Shown: in pieces, positions 7,281-16,521 of the stretch
Layout of the letters: each line of letters starts with the position of its first letter
Numbering within the stretch: the stretch's first letter is position 1
Origin: an uncultured Collinsella sp.
GTDB lineage: Bacteria; Actinomycetota; Coriobacteriia; Coriobacteriales; Coriobacteriaceae
NCBI GenBank assembly: GCA_958421275.1
Contig: CATZLI010000006.1
Span: forward strand, 124,001-188,000
DNA: 64,000 nt
Reading direction: 5' to 3'
Program-made: the position numbers and the translations under genes
Notes under the pieces: model-generated
Seen by the model: only the letters and a program-made list of their open reading frames with translations
Database searches by the model: none
What the model was told of the DNA's origin: nothing

Positions 7281-8072
7281 ATGATTCATATCGTTGGCGC
7301 AGGCTCGGGCGCCGCCGACCTTATCACGCTGCGCGGGGCGCGCCTTCTGCGCGCGGCCGACGTGGTCGTTTGGGCGGGGAGCCTTGTGAACCCCGAGCTG
7401 CTCGCTGAGTGCAAGGAATCCTGCGTCGTCTACGACAGCGCGCACATGACCTTGGAGGAAGTGCTCGACGTGATGTGCGCGGCGGATGCACGGGGCGAGG
7501 AAGTGGTGCGCCTGCACACGGGCGACCCGTGCCTGTACGGCGCCATCCAGGAGCAGATGGACGCGCTCGACGCGCGCGGCGTGGACTACGAGGTGGTGCC
7601 CGGCGTGTCGAGCTTTTGCGGTGCCGCGGCGGCGCTTCGCCAGGAATACACGCTGCCGGGAATCAGCCAGTCGGTCGTGATCACGCGGCTTTCCGGGCGC
7701 ACCCCCATGCCCGCGGGCGAGGGCATGCGCACCATGGCGGAAAGCGGCTCGACTATGGTCATCTTCCTGAGCTCGGGTATGCTCGCCGAGCTTTCCGCCG
7801 AGCTTTTGGCCGCGGGCCGCAGCTCCGATGAGCCGGCGGCACTCGTGTACAAGGCGACCTGGCCTGAGGAGCGCGTGGTGCGCTGCACAGTGGGCACGCT
7901 CGCCGATGCGGGCGCGCGAGAGGGCATCGACCGCACGGCGCTCGTGGTGGTGGGCCGCGTGCTCGGAGCTCGCGGCGGGCTTGCGCACAACGGTGCGCAA
8001 GCGGGGTCGTACGAGCGCAGCAAGCTTTACGACCCTTCGTTTGCCACGGGGTATCGGAAGGCGAGTAGCTAG
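7281..8072 (+). CDS. cbiF: Cobalt-precorrin-4 C11-methyltransferase
   Basis: This 263-residue SAM-dependent methyltransferase opens with MIHIVGAGSGAADLITLRG, the tetrapyrrole methylase motif, followed by WAGSLVNPELL, which is typical of CbiF/CobM. HTGDPCLYGAIQEQ is the second SAM-binding loop and VPGVSSFCGAAAAL the active-site region. It methylates C-11 of cobalt-precorrin-4. The ATG is preceded by GGAAGGAAGG. It is the first gene of the 16-kb plus-strand operon and lies back-to-back with the riboswitch arm. I saw no confident promoter in 7150-7280. Confidence 0.93.
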   Translation: MIHIVGAGSGAADLITLRGARLLRAADVVVWAGSLVNPELLAECKESCVVYDSAHMTLEEVLDVMCAADARGEEVVRLHTGDPCLYGAIQEQMDALDARGVDYEVVPGVSSFCGAAAALRQEYTLPGISQSVVITRLSGRTPMPAGEGMRTMAESGSTMVIFLSSGMLAELSAELLAAGRSSDEPAALVYKATWPEERVVRCTVGTLADAGAREGIDRTALVVVGRVLGARGGLAHNGAQAGSYERSKLYDPSFATGYRKASS

Positions 8073-8073
8073 C

Positions 8074-9258
8074 GTGGCCTTCGAGCACTACATATATACC
8101 GGGACGACCCGCCTGCGCTGCGGCTACACCACGGGGAGCTGCGCCGCGCTCGCGGCGAAGGCGGCCTGCGAGATGCTCTTGTCACGAAAGCCCGTCGGCC
8201 GCGTGTCGGTCGTCACCCCCGGCGGGCTGCCCGTCGAGACGGATGTGGTCGACGCATGCATCGGCGAGGGGAGCGCCCAGTGCGCCGTGCGAAAGGACGC
8301 AGGCGACGATGCCGATGTGACCGACGGCGTGCTCGTGTACGCGCGCGTGGAACATGCGGGGTCGGGCACGGGTGCTGCGGGCAGCAAGGACGTGCCCGCG
8401 CACGAATCGGAAGTTTCCGTCGATGGCGGCGTGGGCGTGGGGCGCGTGACGTTGCCCGGGCTCGAGCAGCCGGTGGGGGCGGCCGCCATCAACGCGACGC
8501 CGCGCGCGATGATTACTTCGGCGGTGCGTGAGGTGTGCGCCGCGCACGGCTTTTCTGGAAACATTGCTGTGACGATTTCGGTACCCGAGGGTGTTGCCCT
8601 TGCCGAAAAGACCTTCAACCCGCACCTGGGGATAGAGGACGGCATCTCCATCCTGGGAACGACGGGCATCGTCGAGCCGCGCAGCCTCGCTGCCTTGCGC
8701 GACAGCATCGAGCTCGAGATCCGGCAGCATGCGGCTATGGGGCGGCGCGGAGTCGTGCTCACGCCCGGCAACTACGGCGCGCAGTTCATCTCGGGGCATT
8801 TCCACCTAAACGGTGCGCCGGTGGTCTTCATCTCCAACTTTGTGGGCGATGCGATTGATTGCTGCGTTCGCGAGGGATTTACCAATGTCCTTCTTGTGGG
8901 ACACATCGGCAAGCTGGTGAAGGTCGCGGGCGGCATCATGGACACCCATTCGCGTACCGCCGACTGCCGCGCGGAGATTCTGGCCGCCCACGCGGCCTTG
9001 GCCGGCGCGGGCGCGAAGACCGTGTGCGAGATCATGACGTCCGTCACGACCACGGCGGCGCTCGAGGTAATCGAGGCCGCCGGCGTGGGGGACGCTGCGC
9101 GCGCCTCGCTCGCTGCGGCAATCGAGGACAGGTTGCGCCGCCGCGCGGCGGGCGCATGCGACATCGCCGCGGTCGTGTTCGACGCCGAGCGCCGCGAGCT
9201 TTTCCGCACGTCGGGCGCCGATGCGGTTATCGGGGAATTGGGGGCGACGTATGAGTAA
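8074..9258 (+). CDS. cbiD: Cobalt-precorrin-5B C1-methyltransferase
   Basis: CbiD methylates C-1 during anaerobic ring contraction. The signature LRCGYTTGSCAALAAKAA lies near the N-terminus; INATPRAMI and GVVLTPGNYG are further family landmarks. The frame extends upstream, but the GTG at 8074 gives 394 residues, the usual size, and places the gene one base after the cbiF stop. A ribosome site (GGAAGG) is present about 12 bases upstream. The last codons overlap the start of the cbiL remnant by 8 bases. Confidence 0.92.
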   Translation: MAFEHYIYTGTTRLRCGYTTGSCAALAAKAACEMLLSRKPVGRVSVVTPGGLPVETDVVDACIGEGSAQCAVRKDAGDDADVTDGVLVYARVEHAGSGTGAAGSKDVPAHESEVSVDGGVGVGRVTLPGLEQPVGAAAINATPRAMITSAVREVCAAHGFSGNIAVTISVPEGVALAEKTFNPHLGIEDGISILGTTGIVEPRSLAALRDSIELEIRQHAAMGRRGVVLTPGNYGAQFISGHFHLNGAPVVFISNFVGDAIDCCVREGFTNVLLVGHIGKLVKVAGGIMDTHSRTADCRAEILAAHAALAGAGAKTVCEIMTSVTTTAALEVIEAAGVGDAARASLAAAIEDRLRRRAAGACDIAAVVFDAERRELFRTSGADAVIGELGATYE

Positions 9259-9484
9259 AGGCGTGCTGTACGGGGTGCGCCGCGCAATCGGCTGGCCGGG
9301 GACGAAGGTGGTCATGAAGGCGCGCCGCTCGCTTGCGGACACGAAGCGCATCCTTCGCGAGGAGGGCGCCTTCGACGGTGCCGAGCTCGTAGAGGATTGT
9401 GGGCTTCCGGGCGAGCGCGTGTACCGCTCGCTCGACGATGTGCCCGATCGGGGTAGCTACTTCTCGACGATGGTGGTGCGCTAG
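9251..9484 (+). pseudogene. cbiL: Internally deleted cobalt-precorrin-2 C20-methyltransferase (CbiL remnant)
   Basis: This 77-residue frame starts with MSKGVLYGV, which matches the first residues of CbiL proteins. It then jumps to a CbiL C-terminus: KVVMKARRSLADTKRIL, LVEDCGLPGERVYRSL and the terminal RGSYFSTMVVR. Intact CbiL/CobI is about 230 residues, so about 150 residues in the middle, including the SAM-binding loops, are missing. The reading frame is kept and both junctions with cbiD (8-base overlap) and cbiG (abutting) look native. No other CbiL is in the window. The product cannot be an active methyltransferase as it stands. Confidence 0.8.
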
Positions 9485-10618
9485 ATGAGGGTTTCCTGCA
9501 TAGCGTTCACTGAGAGGGGGTATGCGTTGGCTGAGCGCACCGCACGCGCGCTTTCCGATTGCGCGCAGACAGGTGAAGATGACCCTGGCTGGGACGTTTC
9601 CGTTTCGCGCGGATTCGGCGAGGGGAAGGCCGACCTGCGCGCATGGACGGCGCACGCGTGGGAAGCGTCGGACGCGCTTCTGTTCGTGGGCGCGGCGGGC
9701 ATCGCCGTGCGGGCGATCGCGCCGCATGTCGCCTCGAAGACAAACGATCCCGCGGTTGTGGCGATCGACGAGGCGGGGCGCTTTGCCGTCCCGCTTTTGT
9801 CGGGGCATTTGGGTGGTGCGAACGAGCTTGCGCAAACTGTGGCACGCGCGGTAGGCGCCATCCCCGTCATCACCACGGCGACCGACGTCCGCGGCGTGTG
9901 GGCGGTAGATACGTGGGCGCGCCGTGCGGGGCTCGCCGTTTCGAATCCCGAGGCCATCAAGCGAGTGTCGGCGCGGCTGCTTTCGGGCGGGCGCGTGACG
10001 CTCTATTCCGACATGCCGATTTCGGGACAGCCGCCTGAGGGGGTTGACATTGCGTCCGACCGCGCTCGGGCCGATATCGTCGTTTCGCCGTTTGCTGGCG
10101 CGAATGCAGGTGCGTCCGTTCGCGCGGCGGAGACAACGGGCAAGGTTGTGCCCGCCGGTGAGACGGGGAAGCCGGCGGGCGTGCGGGCGCAGGCGCCTGC
10201 GCCCGAGCCACTTCGCCTTGTCGTGCCCTGCATCGTTGCGGGTATAGGGTGCCGTCGCGGTGCGTGCGCCGAAGCGATTGAGGAGGCGTTTTTTCTCGCG
10301 TGCGGGCAGGCGGATATCTCGCCTTCGGCCGTGCGCGAGGCGGCGACGATCGACGTGAAGGCGCACGAGGAGGGTCTGCTCGCTTTCTGCCGCGCGCGGA
10401 ATATCCCGCTCGCGACGTATTCCGCAGAGGAGTTGTCGCAGGTCGAAGGCAGCGTTTCGCCATCTGATTTCGTGCGCGCGACGGTGGGGGTCGACAACGT
10501 GTGCGAGCGTGCGGCGCTCGCGGACGGGGGCAAACTTATCTTCCCGAAGCTCGCTCACGGCGGCGTAACCGTCGCGTTTTCCAAGGTAACTATCGAACTT
10601 TCGTTTAAGGAGCGGTGA
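9485..10618 (+). CDS. cbiG: Cobalt-precorrin-5A hydrolase
   Basis: CbiG opens the delta-lactone of cobalt-precorrin-5A and releases acetaldehyde. The 377-residue protein shows the conserved N-terminal block GAAGIAVRAIAPHVASKT, the loop LSGHLGGANELA and the C-terminal CbiG_C domain beginning VAGIGCRRGACAEAIEEA and ending HGGVTVAFSKV. A Pro/Ala-rich linker (about residues 200-245) joins the two halves. The ATG immediately follows the TAG of the cbiL remnant, and the TGA overlaps the next ATG by one base, so translation is probably coupled. Confidence 0.92.
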   Translation: MRVSCIAFTERGYALAERTARALSDCAQTGEDDPGWDVSVSRGFGEGKADLRAWTAHAWEASDALLFVGAAGIAVRAIAPHVASKTNDPAVVAIDEAGRFAVPLLSGHLGGANELAQTVARAVGAIPVITTATDVRGVWAVDTWARRAGLAVSNPEAIKRVSARLLSGGRVTLYSDMPISGQPPEGVDIASDRARADIVVSPFAGANAGASVRAAETTGKVVPAGETGKPAGVRAQAPAPEPLRLVVPCIVAGIGCRRGACAEAIEEAFFLACGQADISPSAVREAATIDVKAHEEGLLAFCRARNIPLATYSAEELSQVEGSVSPSDFVRATVGVDNVCERAALADGGKLIFPKLAHGGVTVAFSKVTIELSFKER

Positions 10619-11361
10619 TGGGAAAGCTCTTCGTGGTGGGGATCGGCCCGGGCGGCCCCGACGGCATGACGATTGCGGCCCGGCGCGCGCTCGAGGCGGC
10701 CGACATCGTTGTGGGGTACACGAAATACGTGGAGCTCGCGCTCGCCGCCGTGCCCGACGCGGCGCATCTCGCGACGCCGATGATGCACGAGGTCGAACGG
10801 TGCCGCCTGGCGCTTTCGCGCGCGCAGAGCGAAGAAGCCGTGGCGCTCGTGTGCAGCGGTGACGCGGGCGTGTACGGCATGGCGAGCCCCGTGCTGGAGC
10901 TTGCGGAGGACTACCCCGATGTAGACGTGGAAGTTATCGCCGGGGCCACCGCGGCTCAGAGCGGGTCGGCGGTGCTCGGCGCCCCGCTTGCCCACGACTT
11001 CGCGGTCGTGTCGCTCTCCGACTTGCTCACGCCGTGGGAGGTCATCGAGCGCAGGCTCGCCGCCGTGGCGAGCGCCGACTTCTGCATCTGTTTGTACAAC
11101 CCGCGCAGCAGAAAGCGCGCCGACAGGCTCTCGCGCGCGGCAAAGATTATGCTCGAATGGAAGGCCCCCGACACGCTCTGCGGTTGGGTACGCAACATCG
11201 GGCGCGAGGGGCAGCAGTCGGGCATGTGCAGGCTCTCCGAGCTGGGGGAGCTCGATGCTGACATGTTCACCACCGTGTTCGTCGGCAACGCGGGCACGAA
11301 GCGCGTAGGCGGCCGTATGGTCACGCCGCGCGGGTATCGGGAGATTCCATGCGAAAGGTAA
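10618..11361 (+). CDS. cbiH: Cobalt-precorrin-3 C17-methyltransferase
   Basis: This ring-contraction methyltransferase has the SAM loop FVVGIGPGGPDGMTIAARRAL, VVGYTKYVEL, CSGDAGVYGMASPVLEL and YNPRSRKRADRL, all typical of CbiH/CobJ. Length (247 residues) is normal for the single-domain form. The ATG at 10618 is preferred to a GTG one codon upstream because it overlaps the cbiG TGA in the usual TGATG arrangement and AAGGAG lies 5 bases before it. The 3' end overlaps cbiET by 13 bases. Confidence 0.92.
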   Translation: MGKLFVVGIGPGGPDGMTIAARRALEAADIVVGYTKYVELALAAVPDAAHLATPMMHEVERCRLALSRAQSEEAVALVCSGDAGVYGMASPVLELAEDYPDVDVEVIAGATAAQSGSAVLGAPLAHDFAVVSLSDLLTPWEVIERRLAAVASADFCICLYNPRSRKRADRLSRAAKIMLEWKAPDTLCGWVRNIGREGQQSGMCRLSELGELDADMFTTVFVGNAGTKRVGGRMVTPRGYREIPCER

Positions 11362-12698
11362 CGATCATCGGGGCGGGGCCCGGAAACCCCGACTTGCTCT
11401 CGCGCGCGGCGCTCGACGCGATCGACATCGCCGACGTGGTCATCGGCGCTCATCGTGCGCTTGCCGGCATCGACGTGCCGCCCGACGTGGTGAGATGCGA
11501 GCTCGTGAAGACGGCGGACATCGTCGCCGCGCTCACCGATGCGGCGTCGTGGCAGCGCGCCGTGGTCGTGATGACGGGCGATGTGGGGCTGTTCAGCGGC
11601 GCGCGCCGCCTGGTGGAGGCGCTCTCCGGCGACGCGCAGGTGAACGTGCGCGTTATTCCCGGCATAAGCTCAGCGTCTTATCTCGCCGCGCGCCTCGCGC
11701 GCCCATGGCAGGATTGGCGCTTCGCGAGCGCTCACGGCGTGGCGTGCGACATCGTGGTCGAGGCCGAGCGCGCAGGTGAGCTCTTCCTCGTCACGTCGGG
11801 CGGGGAAGACCCCTCGCGGCTTTCCGGCGAGCTTGTGCAGGCGGGCTTCGGGGACGCGCGCGTGACGGTGGCCGAGCGCCTGTCGTACCCCGACGAGCGC
11901 ATCACCTGTGCGACCGCAAGTGAAATCGCAGGTCAGACGTTTGACGACTTGAACGTGATGCTTATCGAGTTCGCAGGCGGCGCCGGGTCGCCTGTGGGCT
12001 CTAGCGCAGCCTCCGAGGCGCCGGCCGGTGCGTCTGCGCCCGCGGCGGCTTCTTCCGCGGCGGACTCTGCGGGCGCATCCCGCGTCGCGAGCTCCCGCTG
12101 GCCGTACGCTTCCTCGGGCATTCCCGACGAGCTCTTCATCCGCGGCAACGTTCCCATGACCAAGCTGGAGGTGCGCGCCGTCGCGCTCGCAAAGCTGCGC
12201 CTTACCGCAACCGACACCGTGTGGGACGTCGGCGCCGGCACGGGGAGCGTGTCGATCGAGGCGGCGCTCGTCGCGCGAGCGGGGTCGGTATGGGCGGTCG
12301 AGCGCAACGCGGCCGGCGTGCGGCTCATCCGAGAGAACGCGGATGCATTCGGGTGCGGCAACGTGCATGCTGTCCCCGGTGTCGCCCCCGAAGCGCTCGC
12401 GAAACTGCCCGTCCCCGACGCCGTGTTCGTCGGCGGGAGCGCGGGCGAGCTTCCCTCCATCGTGGAGGCGGCGCTCGAGAAGAACTCGCAGGTTCGCCTG
12501 TGCGTGCCATGCGTCACCGTTGAGACGCTCACCGAGGCGTGCGCGCTCCTCTCGGGTTCGCGCTTTAAGGGGTTCGAGGCGTGCCAGGTGTCGGCCGCCC
12601 GTGCCGAGGCTGTAGGCTCGCACCATCTTATGAAGGCGCAAAACCCCGTGTTCCTCGTCAGTGCGCATGGTACAGGTGGGGAAGGCGGCGCCCGGTGA
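11349..12698 (+). CDS. cbiET: Fused cobalt-precorrin-7 C5-methyltransferase/C15-methyltransferase (decarboxylating)
   Basis: This 449-residue fusion is equivalent to CobL. Residues 1 to about 205 are CbiE (MRKVTIIGAGPGNPDLLSRAAL, MTGDVGLFSGARRL, IPGISSASYLAARL). An Ala/Ser/Gly-rich linker of about 40 residues follows. Residues about 250-449 are CbiT, with RGNVPMTKLEVRAVAL and the methyltransferase motif VWDVGAGTGSVSIEAAL. The two activities methylate C-5 and C-15 and decarboxylate the C-12 acetate. The stop overlaps the GTG start of cbiA. Confidence 0.92.
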   Translation: MRKVTIIGAGPGNPDLLSRAALDAIDIADVVIGAHRALAGIDVPPDVVRCELVKTADIVAALTDAASWQRAVVVMTGDVGLFSGARRLVEALSGDAQVNVRVIPGISSASYLAARLARPWQDWRFASAHGVACDIVVEAERAGELFLVTSGGEDPSRLSGELVQAGFGDARVTVAERLSYPDERITCATASEIAGQTFDDLNVMLIEFAGGAGSPVGSSAASEAPAGASAPAAASSAADSAGASRVASSRWPYASSGIPDELFIRGNVPMTKLEVRAVALAKLRLTATDTVWDVGAGTGSVSIEAALVARAGSVWAVERNAAGVRLIRENADAFGCGNVHAVPGVAPEALAKLPVPDAVFVGGSAGELPSIVEAALEKNSQVRLCVPCVTVETLTEACALLSGSRFKGFEACQVSAARAEAVGSHHLMKAQNPVFLVSAHGTGGEGGAR

Positions 12699-14077
12699 GC
12701 ACGTCCATCCCGCGCTTCATGATCGCTGCGCCCTCGAGCGGGAGCGGCAAGACGGTCGTTACGTGCGCGCTCCTGCGCGCGCTCGCGCGCCGCGGCCTCG
12801 CATGCGCGGCCTTCAAATGCGGCCCCGACTACATCGACCCGCTCTTTCACCGCCGCGTCGTGGGTGCGCGCTCGGGCAACTTAGACGGCTTCTTCACCGA
12901 CGCCCCGACGCTGCGCGCCCTGCTCGCACGCGGCGCCGCGGGCGCGGATGTCGCGGTACTCGAGGGGGTCATGGGCTTCTACGACGGCATGGCGCCCGGC
13001 GTGGCCGACGCGAGTAGCTACCAGGTTGCGCGCGACACGGAAACGCCGGTCGTTTTAGTGGTGAACGGGCGCGGGGCGTCTTTATCGCTCGCCGCCGTAA
13101 TCCACGGCATCGCCGAGTTCCTGCCTTGTGCGAACGTGCGCGGCGTCGTGCTGAACAAGACGAGCGCCGCTGCCTGCGCCTACGCGGCGCCTGCGATCGA
13201 GAAGCACACGGGCGTCGCGGTTTTGGGGAATATCCCCGCCGACGAGGCGTTCTCGCTCGAAAGCCGGCATCTGGGGCTTGTGACCGCCGACGAGGTCGAG
13301 CAGCTCTCCGCGCGCATCGACAAGATGGCCGAGCTGGTGGAAAAGAGCGTCGACGTCGACCGCTTGCTCGAAATAGCTGCGACGGCCCCCGATATCCGCG
13401 AGGAACCTTACCGGTTGGAGCCGATCGCGGGAGCGCGGCCCATCGTCGGCGTCGCGCGTGACGAGGCGTTCTCGTTCTACTACGAGGAGAACCTGCGCGC
13501 GCTCGAGGACCTTGGTTGCGAGCTGGCCTTTTTCAGCCCCCTGTGTGATAGCGAGTTGCCCCGGGGGACAAGCGCCCTCTATCTGGGGGGCGGCTACCCG
13601 GAGCTCCATGCGCGGCAGCTCTCCGAGAACGCGCCGATGCGCGAGGCGGTGCGGCGCGCGGTGGAATCCGGCATGCCGACGGTCGCCGAATGCGGTGGGT
13701 TTCTGTACCTGCAGCGCGAAATCGCCGATAGCGAGGGGCGGCGCTGGCCTGTTGCGGGCGCCCTTGAGGGCGCAAGCGAGAACGGGGGAAGGCTGTCCCA
13801 TTTCGGGTACGTGGAGCTCACTTCCCAACGCGACGGGCTCTACGGGCCGCGCGGCACACGCATCCGCGCGCACGAGTTCCACTACTGGCAGTCCACCTGC
13901 CCGGGCGGCGACTTCTGGGCGCAGAAGCCCCGGCGCGACAAGGGCTGGCCGTGCATGACGACCATCCCGTCCCTGGTGGCGGGCTTCCCGCATGTGTACT
14001 ATCCCGCGAACCCCGACGTTGTGCGCGCGTTCGCATCTGCCGCGGCGTCGTTCGCAGAGAGGAGACGGCATGGCTGA
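12695..14077 (+). CDS. cbiA: Cobyrinate a,c-diamide synthase
   Basis: CbiA amidates the a and c side chains of cobyrinate using ATP and glutamine. The 460-residue protein has the DTBS-like ATPase half (MIAAPSSGSGKTVVTCALL, FKCGPDYIDPLFH, LEGVMGFYDG) and a class I glutaminase half with the nucleophile in VAECGGFLYLQ and His in HEFHYWQS. The frame is open far upstream inside cbiET. The GTG at 12695 is chosen because it overlaps the cbiET TGA and gives the standard N-terminus directly before the P-loop. Confidence 0.92.
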   Translation: MSTSIPRFMIAAPSSGSGKTVVTCALLRALARRGLACAAFKCGPDYIDPLFHRRVVGARSGNLDGFFTDAPTLRALLARGAAGADVAVLEGVMGFYDGMAPGVADASSYQVARDTETPVVLVVNGRGASLSLAAVIHGIAEFLPCANVRGVVLNKTSAAACAYAAPAIEKHTGVAVLGNIPADEAFSLESRHLGLVTADEVEQLSARIDKMAELVEKSVDVDRLLEIAATAPDIREEPYRLEPIAGARPIVGVARDEAFSFYYEENLRALEDLGCELAFFSPLCDSELPRGTSALYLGGGYPELHARQLSENAPMREAVRRAVESGMPTVAECGGFLYLQREIADSEGRRWPVAGALEGASENGGRLSHFGYVELTSQRDGLYGPRGTRIRAHEFHYWQSTCPGGDFWAQKPRRDKGWPCMTTIPSLVAGFPHVYYPANPDVVRAFASAAASFAERRRHG

Positions 14078-15212
14078 AACAATCGAAACCGCGCTTGCCT
14101 GCATCCGCGAGGAAGTTGAGCGCGCGTTCTCGTCGGCGCCGGGCGCCGTGCTCGAAGCCGCGCTTTCCCGGATCGCGCCTGCAGACGAATGCGCCCGCGC
14201 CGCCGCGTACGCCGCGTGGGACTCCATCGCGCACCCCTTGGGGGGATTGGGCGACTTTGAAGACGCCGTCGCGCGTATCGCCGCAGCTCAGGGGAGCGCC
14301 GAGGTGGCCGAGTTCCCCCGCGCGCTCGCGGTATTCTTCTCCGACAACGGGGTCGTTGCCGAAGGCGTGTCGCAAAGCGGGCAAGACGTGACGCGAGCCG
14401 TCGCGCACAACATGTGCGAGGGGGCCACGAGCGCCTGCCGCATGGCGGCGTTCGCGGGTGCCGAGGTCGTGCCCGTCGACGTGGGTATGGCCCGGGGCAT
14501 AGAAGACGCGCGCATGGTGCGCGCGAACGTGCGGCGGGGGAGCGGCAACATCGCGCACGGCACCGCTATGTCTCGCGATGGGGCCGTGCGCGCGATCGAG
14601 GTCGGAATCGCCGTCGCGTGCGGGCTCGCCCGCGCCGGCGTGCGCCTTCTCGCCGCGGGCGAGATGGGCATCGGCAACACGACCACCTCGGCGGCGGTGG
14701 CCGCAGTGCTCATCCGGGCGGACGCGCGGAGCCTCGTCGGGCGCGGCGCGGGGCTCTCGGACGCCTCGCTCGCGCGCAAGCGCGACGTGGTCGAGTGCGC
14801 TATCGACGCGAACTCGCCCGATCCCGCCGACCCGATCGACGTGCTCTCGAAGGTGGGCGGCTTCGACATCGCGGCGATGTGCGGCTTCTACCTGGGGGCC
14901 GCGGCCTCGAAGGCGCCGGCGCTCCTCGACGGGGTCATATCCTGCACGGCGGCCCTGTGCGCGGCGCGCCTGTGCCCCAACGCCTTGGGCTACCTTGTGG
15001 GCACCCACGCATCAAGCGAACCCGCTAGCCAGGAGCTCCTTCGCGAGCTCGGCATAAAGGCACCCCTCGTCGCAGGCATGCACTTGGGCGAGGGCGCGGG
15101 CGCCATGGCGTATCTGCCCCTTCTGGATTCGGCGCTGCGCGTGTACCGGGATGGGAAGACGTTCACGGCGACTGGCATGGCTGCTTACGAACATTTCGAG
15201 GCCGGGATATGA
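14070..15212 (+). CDS. cobT: Nicotinate-nucleotide-dimethylbenzimidazole phosphoribosyltransferase
   Basis: CobT makes the alpha-ribazole phosphate for the lower ligand. The 380-residue protein carries FFSDNGVVAEGVSQ, EMGIGNTTTSAAVAAVL and the C-terminal GMHLGEGAGAMAYLPLLD, whose Glu is the catalytic base region of the family. The ATG at 14070 follows AGAGGAGA and overlaps cbiA by 8 bases. The preferred base cannot be predicted, and I saw no benzimidazole synthesis genes (bza) in the window. Confidence 0.92.
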   Translation: MAETIETALACIREEVERAFSSAPGAVLEAALSRIAPADECARAAAYAAWDSIAHPLGGLGDFEDAVARIAAAQGSAEVAEFPRALAVFFSDNGVVAEGVSQSGQDVTRAVAHNMCEGATSACRMAAFAGAEVVPVDVGMARGIEDARMVRANVRRGSGNIAHGTAMSRDGAVRAIEVGIAVACGLARAGVRLLAAGEMGIGNTTTSAAVAAVLIRADARSLVGRGAGLSDASLARKRDVVECAIDANSPDPADPIDVLSKVGGFDIAAMCGFYLGAAASKAPALLDGVISCTAALCAARLCPNALGYLVGTHASSEPASQELLRELGIKAPLVAGMHLGEGAGAMAYLPLLDSALRVYRDGKTFTATGMAAYEHFEAGI

Positions 15213-15757
15213 CGGTGACGCTCGTTATCGGCGCCGCCGCGAGCGGCAAGAGCGCCTACGCTGAGTCCCTGTGCCTCGGGCACGACGGCCCTCGCGTGTA
15301 CCTGGCAACGATGGAGTCCTTCGGGGAAGAGGGCGCCCGCCGCATCGCGCGCCATCGGGCGCTGCGCGAGGGCAAGGGGTTTTCCACCCTCGAGCGCACG
15401 CGTGACGTGGGCGCCGCAGCGCCCGGGCTTCCGCGCGGCTGCACGCTTCTTTTGGAGGACGTGGGCAACCTGGTTGCGAACGAGCTCTTCGCGGAAGGCG
15501 GCTTGTCCCCACGTGACCCCGACGCTGCGGCGCGCGAGGTGCTCGGAGGCATCGAACGGCTCGCTCAGGCCGCTGCGTATACGGTGGTGGTCACCGTCGA
15601 CGTGTTCGCCGATGGGATGCGCTACGATGAGGGGACCGAGGCATGGAGGCGCGCGCTCGCGCGCGTGAATGCGGGCGTGGCGGCGCTGGCCGACCGCGCA
15701 GTCGAAGTGGTATGCGGGATTCCCGTGTGGATGAAAGGCGAAGGACCTACAAGGTGA
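15209..15757 (+). CDS. cobU: Adenosylcobinamide kinase/guanylyltransferase
   Basis: CobU phosphorylates adenosylcobinamide and adds GMP. The 182-residue protein has the P-loop VIGAAASGKSAYAE near residue 7, the His-bearing helix RIARHRALREGKGFSTLE whose His takes up GMP, LLLEDVGNLVANE, and the C-terminal VVCGIPVWMKGEG. The start overlaps cobT by 4 bases and the end overlaps cobS by 4 bases. Confidence 0.9.
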   Translation: MTVTLVIGAAASGKSAYAESLCLGHDGPRVYLATMESFGEEGARRIARHRALREGKGFSTLERTRDVGAAAPGLPRGCTLLLEDVGNLVANELFAEGGLSPRDPDAAAREVLGGIERLAQAAAYTVVVTVDVFADGMRYDEGTEAWRRALARVNAGVAALADRAVEVVCGIPVWMKGEGPTR

Positions 15758-16521
15758 AGATAGCAGAGGCAATCGGCGCGGCGTTCGGAACGTTCTCGCG
15801 CATCCCCGTCCCGAAATCGGCCTGGACCGATTTCGGGTCAACCCATGCGCTTGCCGCGTTTCCCCTGGTGGGCCTTGCGGAAGGCTTCCTCATGACGGCG
15901 TGGGGACACGTTGCGAACCTGCTCGGCGTGCCCGCGACCATCGTCGCGGCCGTGCTCGTGGCGCTGCCTGTGGCGGTGACGGGAGGCATCCACCTAGACG
16001 GGCTCTGCGACACCTCCGATGCGCTTGCAAGTTGGGCCCCGCGCGAGCGAAAGCTCGAGATCATGCACGACCCGCGGGCGGGCGCCTTTGGGGTCATCGG
16101 TGTTGTTGTGTACCTTATTCTGCAGTTTTCCCTGTTCACCGCGCTGCCGCTTACGACGGGGGCGTTCCTCGCGCTTCTGTGCTCGCTCGTGTTCTCCCGC
16201 GCGCTTTCGGGGCTCGCCGTAGAATGCTGGCCTGCCGCGCGGGCGGACGGCATGGCCGCGGGGCTCTCGCCTGCGAAGAAGCGCGCGGAGATCGTCGTGC
16301 CGCTTTGCGCTTTCGCTGCTGCTTCGGCTGCAGGGATGGTCGCGTGCGCTCAGGCCGTCGGCGCCCTTATGGCGGTGGCGGGGCTTTTGGTGCTCGCGTG
16401 GTACCGCCATGTTGCCCTGTCCCGCTTCGGCGGGGTGACGGGTGATTTGGCCGGATGGTTTCTGCAATGGGCCGAGCTCGCGATGCTTGCCATGCTGGTG
16501 GCGGGGGGCATGCTCCTATGA
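15754..16521 (+). CDS. cobS: Cobalamin (5'-phosphate) synthase
   Basis: CobS is the membrane enzyme that joins adenosylcobinamide-GDP to alpha-ribazole. The 255-residue protein has several hydrophobic helices and the metal-binding motif GGIHLDGLCDTSDALAS (family HLDGLaDtaDa). The early FSRIPVPKS is also typical. The GTG at 15754 is chosen because the preceding AAGG and the overlap with cobU give a normal N-terminus (VKIAEAIGAAFGTFSRIPV). It overlaps the next gene by 4 bases. Confidence 0.92.
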   Translation: MKIAEAIGAAFGTFSRIPVPKSAWTDFGSTHALAAFPLVGLAEGFLMTAWGHVANLLGVPATIVAAVLVALPVAVTGGIHLDGLCDTSDALASWAPRERKLEIMHDPRAGAFGVIGVVVYLILQFSLFTALPLTTGAFLALLCSLVFSRALSGLAVECWPAARADGMAAGLSPAKKRAEIVVPLCAFAAASAAGMVACAQAVGALMAVAGLLVLAWYRHVALSRFGGVTGDLAGWFLQWAELAMLAMLVAGGMLL

